Origin: Silene conica
Lineage: Eukaryota > Streptophyta > Magnoliopsida > Caryophyllales > Caryophyllaceae
DNA: 64,000 nucleotides
Reading direction: 5' to 3'
NCBI GenBank assembly: GCA_029255685.2
Contig: CM055311.2
Span: 56,131,048-56,195,047, forward strand
The position numbers and the translations under genes are program-made. A model generated the notes under the pieces. That model was given only the letters and a program-made list of their open reading frames with translations, had not been told where the DNA came from and did no database searches. Below, piece after piece: positions 10,878 through 23,204 of this stretch (positions are counted from its first letter, which is position 1; every line of letters starts with the position of its first letter).

Positions 10878-12508
10878 ATAATTATTGTGAAAACTTAGGA
10901 ACATGATAGGGTTCACACAAAGTATGAAAAACCTCCTTACATAGTGACTTCAAAAGTTTTCAATTCATTTATTTAAAGATCAAATTTTTAATAATGAACT
11001 AATTTAGGAGTTGCATATTACAAATTTGTTGTTGATGCTCGATTATACATATTTGTTGTTGAAGCTCGATTATTGAAAAGGTAAATTTCATATGAGAATC
11101 ATTGTTTGTAAATTGAGCTTCATTATACAATTAAATCTAGTAAGTAAATGACTCATAGGCAACTAAGTGATTATTTAAAAAAGAAATCTCACTACAACAA
11201 ATTGACCCTAGTGACACGAATTATGCCATGGAAATTTATAATTGGTGGCTAAAATTAGTTTAGCCAAGGAAAAAATTTCATTCACCATCTTAGAAAAAAC
11301 TTACGCCATGAGATAACTTTTACCGTGGTAAAAAGCTATTTGCATCCCGAATTTGGCTACAGTTGTGGCTAATTAGTATTTTTGCCACAAATTAAGCCAT
11401 AGTTCTTCCATGGTAAATATCGTTTTAGCCACAACTTACATTTTGTCTATGACAACATGTTTGCTTAACCAAGAATCTAGTAACAAACAACCGTGACGAA
11501 GAGTTTTTCAGACATGAATAAAGATGTTTCATGTTAATAGACATAAAAATTATATATTTTGTAAAAAGAAAACATAAAAGGTGACTGAAACCTAGTCCAA
11601 TATAAATAAAAAATAAATAAGTATAAAATCTTGAAATTTTTTTGATATATTTAATAAATATTAGGAATTATTTTATTTATTTAGTAAGAATTTTAAAACA
11701 TTTATAAAATCATACACAAGTAAAAATAATTATTATCGTCTTAAATTTTGATTTTTTACAAAGCAGAATATTTTTATGTGTTGTTTTTATAAAATCGATA
11801 ATTTAATCAATAAATCTGAATATATAAGTTATTTTATCAAAGTTAAGAATTTCTCGTAAATTGCTTGATCTTTTGTTTGTTAAAATTTCATAATATTGTA
11901 TAATATTCTTAAAAGATCACATCAAATTTAAGGACCTAGTATATTAAATTAAGTAAGTAACTTATTACTACCTATCATTGATAAGTCTAAAACTAATATA
12001 TTTTAAAAAAAAAATTAATAAGTGATATTTATGCATGTGAAAAGGTAAATTTCATATGAGAATCATTTTTTGTAAATTTAGCTTGATTATAAAATTAATT
12101 CTAGTAAGAAATTCATTGCCTACAACTCAAAGACAACTAGGTGATTATTTAAAAAGGAAATCTCACTATAACAAAGTGACTCTAGCGCACGAATTATGCC
12201 ACAGAAATTTATAATTCGTGGCTAGATTTAGTTTAACCAAAAAAAAAAATCTTAACATCTTAGAAAAAACTTGTGCCACGGGATAACTTTTCCCGTGGGA
12301 AAAAGTGATTTGCGTCACGAATTTGGGTAAACTCGTGGCTAATTACTATTTTTGCCACGAATTTTAGCCATATATAGTTTCTTCCGTGGTAAATATTTTT
12401 TAGCCAAAACTTACATTTTGTCCATGGCAACATGTTGGCTTAACCACGAAACTAGTAACAAACACTGGTGACGAAGAGTTTTTCAGACTTGAATACAGAC
12501 GTTTCATG
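10878..12508 (+). repeat. CACTA-like tandem pair, locus A
   Basis: Two ~0.96 kb units in direct order, with the shared segment GGTAAATTTCATATGAGAAT at 11080 and 12044. Each unit holds CACTACAACAAA or CACTATAACAAA (11191 and 12163), followed by many short copies of GCCACGAATT, CGTGGCTAA and TTAGCCA in both orientations. A CACTA start plus dense subterminal repeats is the pattern of En/Spm (CACTA) transposon ends, but no opposing TGTAGTG end or transposase was found, so family membership is inference. The whole pair recurs at 18118-20060. Confidence 0.55.
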
Positions 12509-12677
12509 TTTTTTTTTATGAAAGGTAAGTAGTATATATATATATCAAAAACCAAAGTCAAATTACAAGGGTAAACTATATAAAAAATACAAATACTATG
12601 CTAAAGCTCGGCCTTGTGTTAACTTCTTAGAAGTCTTCGCTTCCGTGACACCATACTTGCCCAATTCCACGCACTAT
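12509..12677 (-). repeat. Possible retroposed tail with T-run
   Basis: The CACTA-like unit is interrupted after GTTTCATGTT by a run of T and then unrelated sequence up to the LTR edge at 12678. A T-run at a junction on the plus strand is what the poly(A) end of a minus-strand LINE or retrocopy would leave. No coding sequence or target duplication is seen; the rest is unrecognised. Confidence 0.25.
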
Positions 12678-13669
12678 TGTAAAACCCCTCGCAGCAGTGG
12701 AACAGTAAACATACAATATGCATGAAAAATGCGCGGATTTAAAACTTTTGACATGATAAATAAAACATGCCAGGTGAATTACTAAATCAAAATGCGGAAG
12801 AAATAAAACTAGATAAGTTATTAAGTATAAATACAAAACATCGGCCCGGGATAGCATATCCCTACAGGCATCCAAAAACTGAAATGTATAAAGAGTCTAG
12901 CCAACGTAAAGGTAAATGTCATGTCGATGAATACATCGCTCGCTAGCTCTCATTGTAAAACCCCTCGCGAAAGCGGAAATATAAACACATAAAAGTACTA
13001 AAAATGCAGCGGAATTTAAACTTTTTAGAAGATAATATAAAACAACATGCGAGAAGTCTTAGACTGAAACGTAAACTGAAACTGAAACCAAAATAGATAA
13101 GTAACAGTTCTAAGTACTGAAATGAAATATATATACACAGCCTGGGATGGAACATCCCTACAGGCACCAAAACAAATGTAACAAACTACGAGTCCTGCTA
13201 AACGACATAAGGTAAGTCATGATGAACGGATCATCGCTCGCTAGCTCTCGTGAACCCATCTCCAACCAGCATGTACCTACATACATGAAAACATGTACGC
13301 CACAATCAGTGGGGAGTGACTAGAGTTCTCCTAGCCACCTTTTGTGACAACACGTAACATATAAAACAATACAGAATACTCCAACATATAACAACATGTG
13401 AAGCATAAACAACTCATCATCTGATCTCTTACTAACATGCGATTACCATGCACGGCTCTCAACTAACTTCATAAACAAATAGGAAGGAGAGCCGGTTTCC
13501 CTACTGGTTTCTGGTCGGGGGGTCTTTCAATCCAATTATTTATGAAACCGAACTAAGAGTCATCCAATGCCTTGGATGATTTAACCACAAACATATATAC
13601 ATCATTAACCTACTATGCATATCTGACACTGTACCATCGTCAAGGCAAGCAGATATAAAACAGCAAGTA

Positions 13670-14250
13670 CAAAGGTTCAGAGGCGACATCTTAACGCATA
13701 ACCTATGTACTAAAACAATCAGCAAGTATAAAGGTTCAGAGGCGACAGCTTAACGCATAACCTAAATACCAAGTTCACAATATCAAGCGATGACTCAGAG
13801 GCGAAAACTCAACGCATGGACCGGCTATAACTGAACCCTAGACTGAGAGGCGAAAACTCAACGCATGGACTAGCATTCAATTCACTAACACAAGTAAGGA
13901 ACTCAGAGGCGAAAACTCAACGCATGTTCCCCTACCACATCACAAGATACTAGACTCAGAGGCGAAAACTCAACGCATGTTCTAGCACCAAACACCTGCA
14001 CTCCGGGTAAGGTATGACAACCTGACTGCCCCGTCGTGCAGTTGCTCTACTCGTCAGACTCAGAGGCCAGCTTAAGGCATGTCCCGACGCGATCACACAT
14101 ACATGTCTGGACTCAGAGGCGAAAACTCAACGCATGTCCCAGACACGACAAACAGACATGTATGGAACTCAGAGGCGAAAACTCAACGCATGTTCCCATA
14201 CACGACAAACAACTCACGTATTAAGTTCAGAGGCCAGCTTAAGGCATAAC
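13670..14250 (-). repeat. Tandem array of AGAGGCGAAAACTCAACGCATG units
   Basis: About ten units of 22-25 conserved bases with variable spacers of 25-45 bases. Two subtypes recur: GGCGAAAACTCAACGCATG and GGCGACATCTTAACGCATAA, plus a GGCCAGCTTAAGGCAT variant. The array lies between the two GC blocks of the solo LTR. The mirror copy is at about 25618-26195. Confidence 0.88.
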
Positions 14251-14545
14251 TTAATACGCATCAAATCAATATCATTCAAGTCTATGAACTACTCTATAGT
14301 TCTACCTTTAACTTCTAATCAACACTCGATTGACCTCGAGAACTAAGATGAGGGAGAGCCGGTTTCCCTTTCGGTTGCCCGACCGGGGGGTCTCTATCCT
14401 TACTCTATTCCCGAACCCAATATAATGTTGCCTATCCTCCGGGGACCTCAAATACATGTCAAAGGTACACAAAACAAGTTTCAAACAAAACCGATTAACC
14501 ATTTGAAAGTTACGATCAAATTTCAAAACTTAAAATAGCCTACAG

Positions 14546-14943
14546 GGGTCCCCAGCCGGTCGGCAGGCAGCCGGTCGGCCGGCTGGTGACCACCTCAGCC
14601 TTTTCTTTCTTTTCTGAAACGACACACGAACTCTCAGCCGGTCGGCAGGCAGCCGGTCGGCCGGCTGGGAACTCAGTCTCCCTAAAACCTTGAAATCACG
14701 CATCAACAATAACGCACTCCCAGCCGGCTGGCAGGCGGCCGGTCTGCCGGCTGGGACTACTCCTATGTTCTCAAAACTACAAAATGCAACACAATGCACT
14801 CCCAGCCGGCTGGCAGGCGGCCGGTCTGCCGGCTGGGAGACCTAATCACTATGGGTCTCAAAATCTCGTAAAAATCACAAAAACTAAGAAGCGCTCTCAG
14901 CCGGTCGACCGGCGGCCGGTCGGTCGACCGGCTCAGAGAGCCT
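14546..14943 (-). repeat. Five-hairpin GC array in solo LTR
   Basis: Hairpins start near 14546, 14635, 14719, 14802 and 14893, spaced 83-91 bases. Each reads like CCCAGCCGGC...GCCGGCTGGGA. The last contains GGTCGGTCGACCGG, the same core found in the Athila-like elements at 36140-44601 and 60794-64000. Confidence 0.88.
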
Positions 14944-17165
14944 GTCGCTGAAAATCGCATTTTCCAGCCCTTCACAATACTCAACAAATCGACACAAAAA
15001 CTCATGAATCGATACAAGTGTTGTTTTCTCAACATTACAAATCATCAAGTACTACTTCCTAACAGCATATAAATCCCAAAACAATCCTCAAACGATTAAT
15101 CTCATGTATCCGTCTTAACATATGAAAAACTGAAATCATACTTATGAACACATAACCATAATTCCAAGCATGAATTCTTCACATAAGTATAAACCTAAAC
15201 ATGTTTCTAAGTCTAGAAATCTTAATACATGAATAAAATCAGAAACAAACATGAGAATCCATCAAACATGTTAATATACACATAAAGGCCGAGTTTCTCA
15301 TTATCGTCACCTCTCAAGCTTATCCGGCTAAAGATCTTCCTCGAGTATGAAGCTATCAATGTCCGGGTTGTCAAGTCCTTCACCTACAACGCGGAAAAAC
15401 CAGTTTAGGAACATAAAAACGGAATTATGTAAAACAGGCCGAATTTTCGAAGTGATGGAAACGAGAAACCGAAGTGATGGATGACTTGGAAATTGAACGG
15501 GGATTCCGAAAATGTACTTACTTTCTCGATTTGAAGAACGGATGATGAAGAAAAGCTTGAAAAGGAGAGAGTAACAATGGAGGTTTTGAAGGAATTAAGT
15601 TTACAGTGAAAGGAGTTGTGAGGAAGATGAAATATGAAAACTTAAGGGGTTTTTAGGGGTTTAAGTAATTGCCCTTTCCGTATTTAAATAAAATGGGTCG
15701 GACTTGAACGGATATTTAAGATACGGGAATTTAACCTTGCCAAATTGTATTCGTCTTAAGGACTTGAGGTTCTTAAGACGGATCTCACTAATTAAATTAA
15801 AATCCTTCGAGATAAATTATTAAATTATTATTTTAGTACTTAAAATAATTAAAAACGCTTAAATTAGATTTTACGAAAATACGGGATGTTACACTCATGA
15901 AACCCCCTGCAAACAGCATCAACCCACATACATGAAAACATGTACGCCACAGTCAGTGGGGAGTGACTAGAGGTTCTCCTAGCCACTTATTGTCATTAAC
16001 ACATACACAGGTAAACACATCAACATGCTCCAACATAAACATGGATTATGAGAAGCATTAACATATATCATCATGTGATTACTATCAATAACCAAGTATC
16101 ATACATCCATAATCACAAACTAAAACATGCTCAACGACAGATTCGTCAACACAAGAGATAGCTCACCAAGTGACTCAACTCTAACAAGATAGGTCAACCA
16201 AGTGATTCTACAAATAAGGAGATAGGTCAACCAAGTGACTCTACAAATAAAGAGATAGGTCAACCAAGTGACTCTACAAATAAGGAGATATGTCAACCAA
16301 GTGACTCTACAAATAAGGAGATAGATCAACCAAGTGACTCGTCTCCGACTAGATTGGTCAACAATTGACTCGACTAGACTACTATGAGAAGGTCGACAAT
16401 CGACTCGTCTATACCACTACAGAAATCCCCAATCTCAGACTATACAACCCACTGGATGACAACAAATGACTGTCCTAGTCTAAACCTGGCCAGACTCTAG
16501 GAGCGCAAAAAAATTACGATCCCCGATTCGACAAGCGCACGAAGCACCCCCAATACTCGAACTAGCAAGGAACGAGATATGCCCTAAGGCAGAAAGATAA
16601 TCTAAGACCTGACCGTGAGGACCAAGCCACTACGGCCAACCAGCTACACAATGCAATCAGGTGAGAAATCGAGTAATATAGCAGCGCATAGCAGATTCAC
16701 ACACATCACACAATGTCATCTCAAAGATGTACAATAACTCAACTCGATTGACAAACGTTACATATATATTTCATTTCTAAACATCCAATCAACACTTAGC
16801 CGACTTCGGAAACTAATTTGAGGCAAGAGCCGGTTTCCCTTCCGGTTGCCCGGTCGGGGGTCTTTCTCCTCAAATCCATTTCCGAACCCAATATAAGTGC
16901 CGCCCAATTTCTGGGACTCTAAAGTCTAAATAAGCATACGAATCATATGGAAGAAGAATCAATGCAATCCGACATGTGAATCAAAAGTTATAAACAATTT
17001 TACATGAACATGGGCTCTCAGCAGGCTCACGGACTGTCTGCCGGTCAGTCGGCTGGGAATCCATCTTCCTTCAACAGCCTTTACATTTCAATATAAGGAG
17101 AAATGGTCCTCAGCCGGTGGAACGGCTGCCGGCCACCCAGTTGGGGATCCCTCCTCGTCAACTTT

Positions 17166-17432
17166 TGACACTATTTCTCAAGACTATTATATGTTTTAGA
17201 GAAAAATTAGTGATTAATTTTTTTGAACTCATTATGTGATTTAATTGACAATAAACATATCATAAAATCTGCATGTCATATAAGAATTAGAAGAATTGAA
17301 ATGAGCAATACAAATTGAAATGTTACTTCAAATTTGTTATCTACTATGAACATTATGGTGGATTATTATGAAATGAGTAGATTAAACATAAGACAACATA
17401 TTAGTTAATATATTTGCATCAATATTACGTAG
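17166..17432. other. AT-rich flank, probably peroxidase intron remnant
   Basis: No element or gene is seen. The segment is AT-rich and ends in TATTTGCATCAATATTACGTAG, with AG at 17431-17432 directly before the peroxidase exon. It is best read as the end of the last intron of that gene. Confidence 0.35.
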
Positions 17433-17872
17433 GAGCGCATACAATCGAAAGAGCCCATTGTCAGAAATATACTTTCAGACTGTACAACTTCACCGGTTAT
17501 CCACCAGACAATCAAGACCCCACAATAAACAAAACGTATGCTGAATTTTTGAAGACAAAATCTAATAGCCCATTTGATATGACTACTACTGTTGAGATGG
17601 ACGATGAGACTTCTTGGATATTCGACAACCATTATTATATTAATTTTAAGCAGAATAAGGGTCTTTTTGACACGGATGCACAATTTCTTACTAATCGAAC
17701 TGCCATCAAAATAATTGATAAACTTGTCCTCAGTAACACAAGATTTTTACATGAATTCGGAAAATCCATGGAAAAGTTGGGACATGTTGATGTTAAAACT
17801 GTTACAGTGGGAGAGATTCGTAGAAAATGTAGTCTGGTCAATTCATGGAGAAAATGGATCATTATTCATTAA
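17433..17872 (+). pseudogene. Class III peroxidase, last exon only
   Basis: The translation begins at GAHTIERAHCQKYTFRLYNF, the proximal heme-ligand histidine region of secreted plant peroxidases (usually GAHTIGRAHC). It continues with PDNQDPTINKTYAEFLK, the FDNHYYINF segment, KGLFDTDAQFL, and a tail like GEIRRKCSLVNSW. This is the last of the four exons typical of the family, and an AG acceptor sits at 17431-17432 where the family's third intron ends. The upstream exons, with the distal histidine and signal peptide, are absent: the sequence before 17166 is LTR. The exon itself is open to a stop at 17870-17872, but the usual glycine after GAHTI is glutamate. It is a gene fragment; whether it is transcribed cannot be told. 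Confidence 0.82.
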
Positions 17873-18117
17873 TAAAGTTTATACAATTGGGGATTTATCA
17901 CCTCTATCTTCTTAAACATGATCAATTCATTTGAATTGATTCTAAATGCTTCTATTATATTAGATACATACAAATTCTCTTTAAGTGACTTGTCCTTCAA
18001 ATATTCTTACTACTATGTTTTTTGGATTGAGATTTACTTTGTAGCACAAAATAGATAAAGTGGTTTTGAGAAAGTATATTGAGCATCGTTGGGTTTAAAG
18101 TTTCGTCAACTAACTAA
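17873..18117. other. Peroxidase 3' flank, nothing recognised
   Basis: AT-rich sequence between the peroxidase stop and the second CACTA-like locus. No repeat or gene is seen. Confidence 0.4.
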
Positions 18118-20060
18118 TGAATATAATTATTGTGAAAACTTAGGAAGGTGATAGGGTTCACACTAAGTCTGAAAAACTTCCTTACATAGTGACTTAAAAA
18201 GTTTTCAATTCATTTATTTAAAGATCAAATTTTTAATAATCAACTAATTTAGAAGTTGCATATTACAAATTTGTTGTTGATGCTCGATTATACAAATTTG
18301 TTGTTGATGCTCGATTATTGGAAAGGTAAATTTCATATGAAAATCATTGTTTATAAATTGAGCTTCATTATAAAATTAAATCTGGTAAGTAACGATTATC
18401 TACAAGACTACAACTCATAGGCAACTAAGTGATTATTTAAAAAGGAAATCTCACTACAACTAATTGACCATAGCACCACGAATTATGCCACGGAAATTAT
18501 AATTTGTCGCTAAATTTAGTTTAGTCAAGGGAAAAATTCCATTCACCATCTTAGAAAAAACTTACGCCACGAAACAACTTTTCCCGTGGCAAAAATTTAT
18601 TTGCGTCACGAATTTGGCTAGAACTGTGGCTAACTAGTATTTTTGCCACCAAGTTAGCCATAGTTTCTTCCGTGGTAAATATTTTTTTAGCCACAACTAG
18701 CATTTTGGCCATGGCAACATATTTGCTTAATCGCAAAACTGCTAGTAACAAACAACCGTGACGAAGAGTTTTTCGACTTGAATAAAGATGTTTCATTCTA
18801 ATAGATATAAAATTTATATATTCTGTAAAAAGAAAAATATAAAAGGTGACCGAAACCTAGTCCAATATAAATACTATAAATATAAATTTAAGTATAAAAT
18901 CTAGATTTTTTCTGATATATTTAATAAATATTAGGAATTATTTTATTTATTTAGTAAGAATTTTAGAACATTTATAAAATCATACACAAGTAAAAATAAT
19001 TATTAGCGTCTTAATTTTTGATTTTTTACAAAGAAGAATATTTGTATGTTTTTTTTATAAAATCGATAATTTATTCAATGAATTTGAATATATAAGTTAT
19101 TTTATTAAAGTCGAGAATTTCTCGTAAATTGCTTTATCTTTTTTTGGTTAAAATTTCATAATATTGTATAATATTCTACAAAGACCGCATCACATTAAGG
19201 ACATAGTATATTAAATTAAGTAACTAACTTATTATTACCTATCATTGATAAGTCTAAAACCAATATATTTCCAAAAGGTTTTAATAAATGACATTTATGC
19301 ATGGTTTATTGAAAAGGTAAATTTCATATGAGAATCATTTTTTGTAAATTGAGCTTGATTATACTCCCTCCATTCAAATCCACTCTACACATTTCTATTT
19401 TACACACTATTCACAAACAACCATTCAAATCCGATTTTTTTCTCGATACATAATGAAATTATATTCATGTGGGATCTAGTTTTATTCGTCTTTACGAGTT
19501 TATTATTAATATCTAATTTTTATAATTTTTGAAAATACGTAGCTAACAATATTTACCGTAAAAAAGACGCGTTGGCAAACGTGAAAAAAGAAAGTGGTAG
19601 AGTGGATTTGAATGGAGGGAGTAAAATTAACTCTAATAAGTAAGCCATTGCCTACAACTCATAGGCAACTAGGTGATTATTTAATAACGAAATCTCACTA
19701 TATCAAATTAACCCTAGCGCCACGAATTATGCCACAAAAATTTAAAATTCGTGGCTGAATTTAGTTTAGCCAAGAGAAAAATTTCATTCACCATCTTAGA
19801 AAAAACTTATGCCATGGAATAACTTTTCCCGTGGCAAAAAGTTATTTGTGTCACGAATTTGGCTACAGCCGTGGCTAATTACTATTTTTGCCACAAATTT
19901 TAGCCATATATATTCTTCCGTGATAAATATTTTTTAGCCACAACTTACATTTTGTCGATAGCAACATGTTTACTTAACCACGAAGCTAGTAACAAACACT
20001 GGTGACGAAGAGTTTTTCAGACTTGAATAAAGATGTTTCATATTAATAGATATAAAAATT
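18118..20060 (+). repeat. CACTA-like tandem pair, locus B
   Basis: Matches locus A from its first bases (ATTATTGTGAAAACTTAGG at 18124, as at 10882). It again has two units, marked by GGTAAATTTCATATG at 18325 and 19316 and by CACTACAACTAA and CACTATATCAAA at 18452 and 19696. The second unit carries the Stowaway MITE at 19364-19621. Similar unit tails continue to about 20460. Confidence 0.6.
19364..19621. mobile_element. Stowaway-type MITE, 258 bp, TA duplication
   Basis: Terminal inverted repeats CTCCCTCCATTCAAATCCAC at the left and its complement GTGGATTTGAATGGAGGGAG at the right, flanked by TA at 19362-19363 and 19622-19623. That is the target site and end sequence of Tc1/mariner-related Stowaway elements. 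The sister unit at about 12085 reads GATTATAAAATTAA without the insert, an empty site. There is no coding capacity. Confidence 0.93.
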
Positions 20061-20460
20061 ATATATTTTGTAAAAAAAAATGTAAAAGGTGACTGAAAAC
20101 TAATCCAATATAAATGATTTAAAAATAAATATAAATATAAAGTCTTGAAAATATTTTGTTATATTTAATAAATATTAGGAATTATTTTATTTATTTAGTA
20201 AGAATTTTAAGACATTTATAAAATCATACACAAGTAAAAATAATTATTATTATCTTAATTTTTGATTTTTTTTAAAGCAGAATATTTATTTGTATGTGTT
20301 TTTTTTTTTACCAAATCGGTAATTTCATAAATGAATATGAATATATAAGTCGTTTTATTGAAGTCAAGAATTTCTAGTATATTGCTTTATTTTGTTTAAA
20401 ACTATAATTGAGAAGTTTAAAAATAATATATTCTCAAAATAAATTGAGAAGTGATATTTT

Positions 20461-20847
20461 TGCATGGTTTAACCCTTTATATTAGCTTTGTTTTGTATTT
20501 CCTTTAGCACTTATTTAAGTGTTTTTAAGCTAGTATTATATTTCTAGTACAATTGAGTGTTTAATTGTGTTTTGTATGGAAATGAGTTTAAATGAGCTAA
20601 AATACTAGAAAGTAATGAAAGACTATAAATACACAAAAACTTTAGAGAGACGGTCTATCAATAACGTTATTGAGAGATCTCTCACATAATGGGGTGAGGG
20701 ACCCACTGAAGCTTTTGTTTCTCTAGTACGTCTTTCACAAGACCTACTGCTAGAAATATGGCTAAATATGAGCAATAAATAGCCTTTGAGCTTCAAGTTG
20801 TATGGATTTTGCATGGATGGTTTACTGGATTAATTTTTGAAATGAAA
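20461..20847. other. Unassigned AT-rich segment
   Basis: No gene seen. It holds a short perfect palindrome CAATAACGTTATTG near 20660 next to GAGACGGTCTATC. The AAATACTAGAAAGTAATGAA part resembles old LTR sequence, but no boundary can be shown. Confidence 0.3.
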
Positions 20848-20878
20848 ACTAGGTTTGTGACCCGTGAAATTAACGGAT
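20848..20878 (-). mobile_element. Candidate Helitron 3' end, degenerate (minus)
   Basis: Read on the minus strand the segment ends ACAAACCTAG followed by T. It is preceded by a weak hairpin of ATCCGT and ACGGGT arms, like the ACCCGTGAA hairpin of the Helitron that ends at 32564. The 5' end was not found, so the extent to the right is unknown. Confidence 0.4.
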
Positions 20879-21990
20879 TAAATTTTTTTTAGTTTTATTA
20901 TTTTATCGTATTGTTAATATTTGTTCGAGCAATTAGTTTATCCATTTAAAAAATATAGTCTTGAAATACACAAAAGTTAGTTAGTTAATGACTTATTTCT
21001 TTGAAAACTCTGATTTATTTTTAAAACTGTATATTGTACTTTAGTTGTTATTTTGATTAATATACTACTAACATGTAATTTTTAAAAAAACTATCTTCTA
21101 TAAGTCCATTAATTAATGACACTCATGCGTAAACTCAATCTAAAAATGTGAGATAAGAGTTATTTTAATTTGGCGTGAATGAGAACATGCCAAAAGTCAT
21201 TGGCGAAACATAAGTAATAAATAAATCAAAATTGAATGTCACATTATTGATCCTGTAATTATAAATTATTCACCTTTAAAACCACTAACAACACGAGTCC
21301 ATGACCATGAACAAAATTATCTATGTTTTCTTTTTTATAAATCATAATTTTTTTAATAGTAGCATAATTATGAAGTTTAATAAATGATATAGTGTTAATA
21401 TATCATCTATAGCAATTTGTTAAAAATCCTAAATTTAAAGTTTGCAAAAATGATAAATTAAGTTAAATAGTAGCCTACTACAAATGGTGATGGAAACAAA
21501 AAAAGTCATCCTATTAAATAAAAGAAATAAAAGTTATATAAATATGTAGGTTAATATCCAAATTTAGGAAAGGAAAATAAATAGTTGTATTAATTTATTT
21601 TTGTGTTTGCAACTAACATTTTTTTTATTTTGTATTTGAAAGCATGTGACAAATAATTTTAGATATGAGTTTGTAATAATACATGACATGTTAAGATACT
21701 TAGTATTATCTTTTAACATCGATGCTCAAAAGTCATTAACCTTGATTGATAATTATCTTTATCTTAAATTTGATAATAATAGAAAAAACATTCCCGAACA
21801 TTTATGTTTTTTCGTAAACTTAATTTTGAAGTAATTTTTATAAGTTCCATTTTTAGATATTATAATCTTAGGATGTTGGAAGCTCGATTGGTATTGTCGT
21901 TTACAAACATTCCCGAACATTTTCACTTAAAAACCGTTTCCTTATTTTGTGATAAAAGAAAAGAAACGACAACTTCCTCATAACTTTCCT
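20879..21990. other. AT-rich segment, no gene seen
   Basis: About 1.1 kb of AT-rich sequence. The only open frame of note (21646-21834) shows no recognisable motif. It may be the body of the Helitron whose 3' end is suspected at 20848. Confidence 0.35.
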
Positions 21991-22671
21991 CACATGTCAT
22001 CTTCTTCTTCCTTAAGACAAAACATCAAACTCCATTGTATAAACCGATCTCCATCACTAAAATCTCCATTGTGACTTCGTTACAAGTCCAATCAAGGTAA
22101 TTCTTCTTCCTATGCATTCCAAAGATCGCCCCTGACGTTTTGACACTTTCAATTTCACGTTTTCGTCAAACTGAATTCTGGGTTGTTTAGCCCTATTTCG
22201 AAAATCGTGCCTCTAATGTGTTTTCTTATGGTTTTAGGCAGAGATTTAGAAGACTCGGACATCGAATCGTACATCATTGAGGAGGAAGCGACGGTTTAAC
22301 TCTCAAAAGATAACCTTGATGAGGAAACTCGATCTTTGTCATAAAGCACCAAACTATGTGATTTTTACCTGTTTGATATGGAATTTATGATGTTGATAGT
22401 TGATAAGAACTTTGAGAATGTTTATATTCTGGTTTATGTGATTTAAACCATGTGGATAATATTTCATATGCTTGAACATGAACTAAGGTGAATTAGGGAA
22501 ATTGAATGTGAAATTATTGTTTAAGATGATTAGGATTTGATTCACATGCTTAGGAAATGGGTAATACATTCTAGGTATGTTGTGTTTCGGTTAGGATTCA
22601 CGGTTTAGGAATGTTCCTATGAGTTTTGAAGGAATTGCAAAGTATCGAAATGCGTTTTCTACGTACAAGGT

Positions 22672-23064
22672 CTCCCAGCCGGTCAACCGATAGACGGTCG
22701 GCTAACCGGCTGAGAGCCCGTGATGGGTTACTGTATTCGTTGCGTAGGAATGTGAGCAAGGACTCCCAGCCGGGTGGCCGACCGTCGGTCCACCGGCTGA
22801 GACACCCTTGTTGGATGATTTTAGGATTTTTGAGAAAGCTAGGATAAGACTCTTAGCCGGGTGCCCGGCGGCCGGTTGGCCGGCTAAGAGCCCTGTCCTT
22901 TTGAAGATTATAGGTTGACAGTGAGGGGGTTATCAGCCGGGTGGCCGGAAGCCGGTCAACCGGCTGAGGACCCTTCCTCAGGTGATTTTGATTACAGGCT
23001 GCAGTTGAGAGGGACTGTCAACCGGCTGACGGGCATCCGGTCCGTTGGCCGGCTGAGAGCCCCT
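22672..23064 (+). repeat. Five-hairpin GC array (outer LTR)
   Basis: Hairpins begin near 22674, 22767, 22852, 22932 and 23018, about 80-93 bases apart, with arms such as CCCAGCCGGT and ACCGGCTGAGA. The cores differ in sequence from the other arrays, while size, spacing and position in the LTR are kept. Confidence 0.85.
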
Positions 23065-23204
23065 GCTCTTATAAAGTTGGTTTTAACTTGTGATCGGTTA
23101 TTCCGATTTAATTGGTTCTTCTTTCATGTGACTTATATCCTTGTATGTTATCATATTGTAGACCGTAATTCAGTAACAGGACTAGGTCATAGTTTGGATG
23201 TGGT

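Larger units (their letters stand above)
7097..10880 (+). mobile_element. LINE (plant L1-type), 5' part missing, decayed
   Basis: The segment begins inside an ORF1-like frame, continues through an ORF2 with endonuclease, reverse transcriptase and C-terminal zinc-binding domains, and ends with a short 3' UTR and a run of A at about 10871-10878. The missing 5' part probably lies upstream of the window, on the far side of the gypsy element, because LINE sequence starts exactly at the LTR edge. A target duplication cannot be tested within the window. Confidence 0.85.
12954..15893 (-). mobile_element. Solo LTR (gypsy), 2940 bp, target duplication CTCAT
   Basis: Begins TGTAAAACCCC and ends CGGGATGTTACA on the plus strand, the reverse complement of a TG...CA LTR. 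It is flanked by a perfect 5 bp duplication CTCAT at 12949-12953 and 15894-15898. No internal region is present, the usual product of recombination between two LTRs. Contents: an AGAGGCGAAAACTCAACGCATG array (13670-14250), GC blocks near 13490-13530 and 14350-14395, and a five-hairpin array (14546-14943). It closely matches the plus-strand solo LTR at 23981-26914. Confidence 0.92.
12678..17165 (-). mobile_element. Older gypsy LTR (minus), split by a solo LTR
   Basis: Pieces at 12678-12948 and 15899-about 17165 read as one LTR in reverse complement. It starts TGTAAAACCCCTCGC at 12678 and contains the conserved segments GCTCGCTAGC and AGTCAGTGGGGAGTGACTAG. It has a tandem array of CAAGTGACTCTACAAATA units at 16187-16350, a GC block at about 16825-16870, and two hairpins at 17014-17155. 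The end that would carry TGTTACA is missing. No primer site or coding region flanks it, so it is a truncated or solo LTR. It is more diverged from the 1-7096 LTR than that pair is from each other. Confidence 0.78.
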
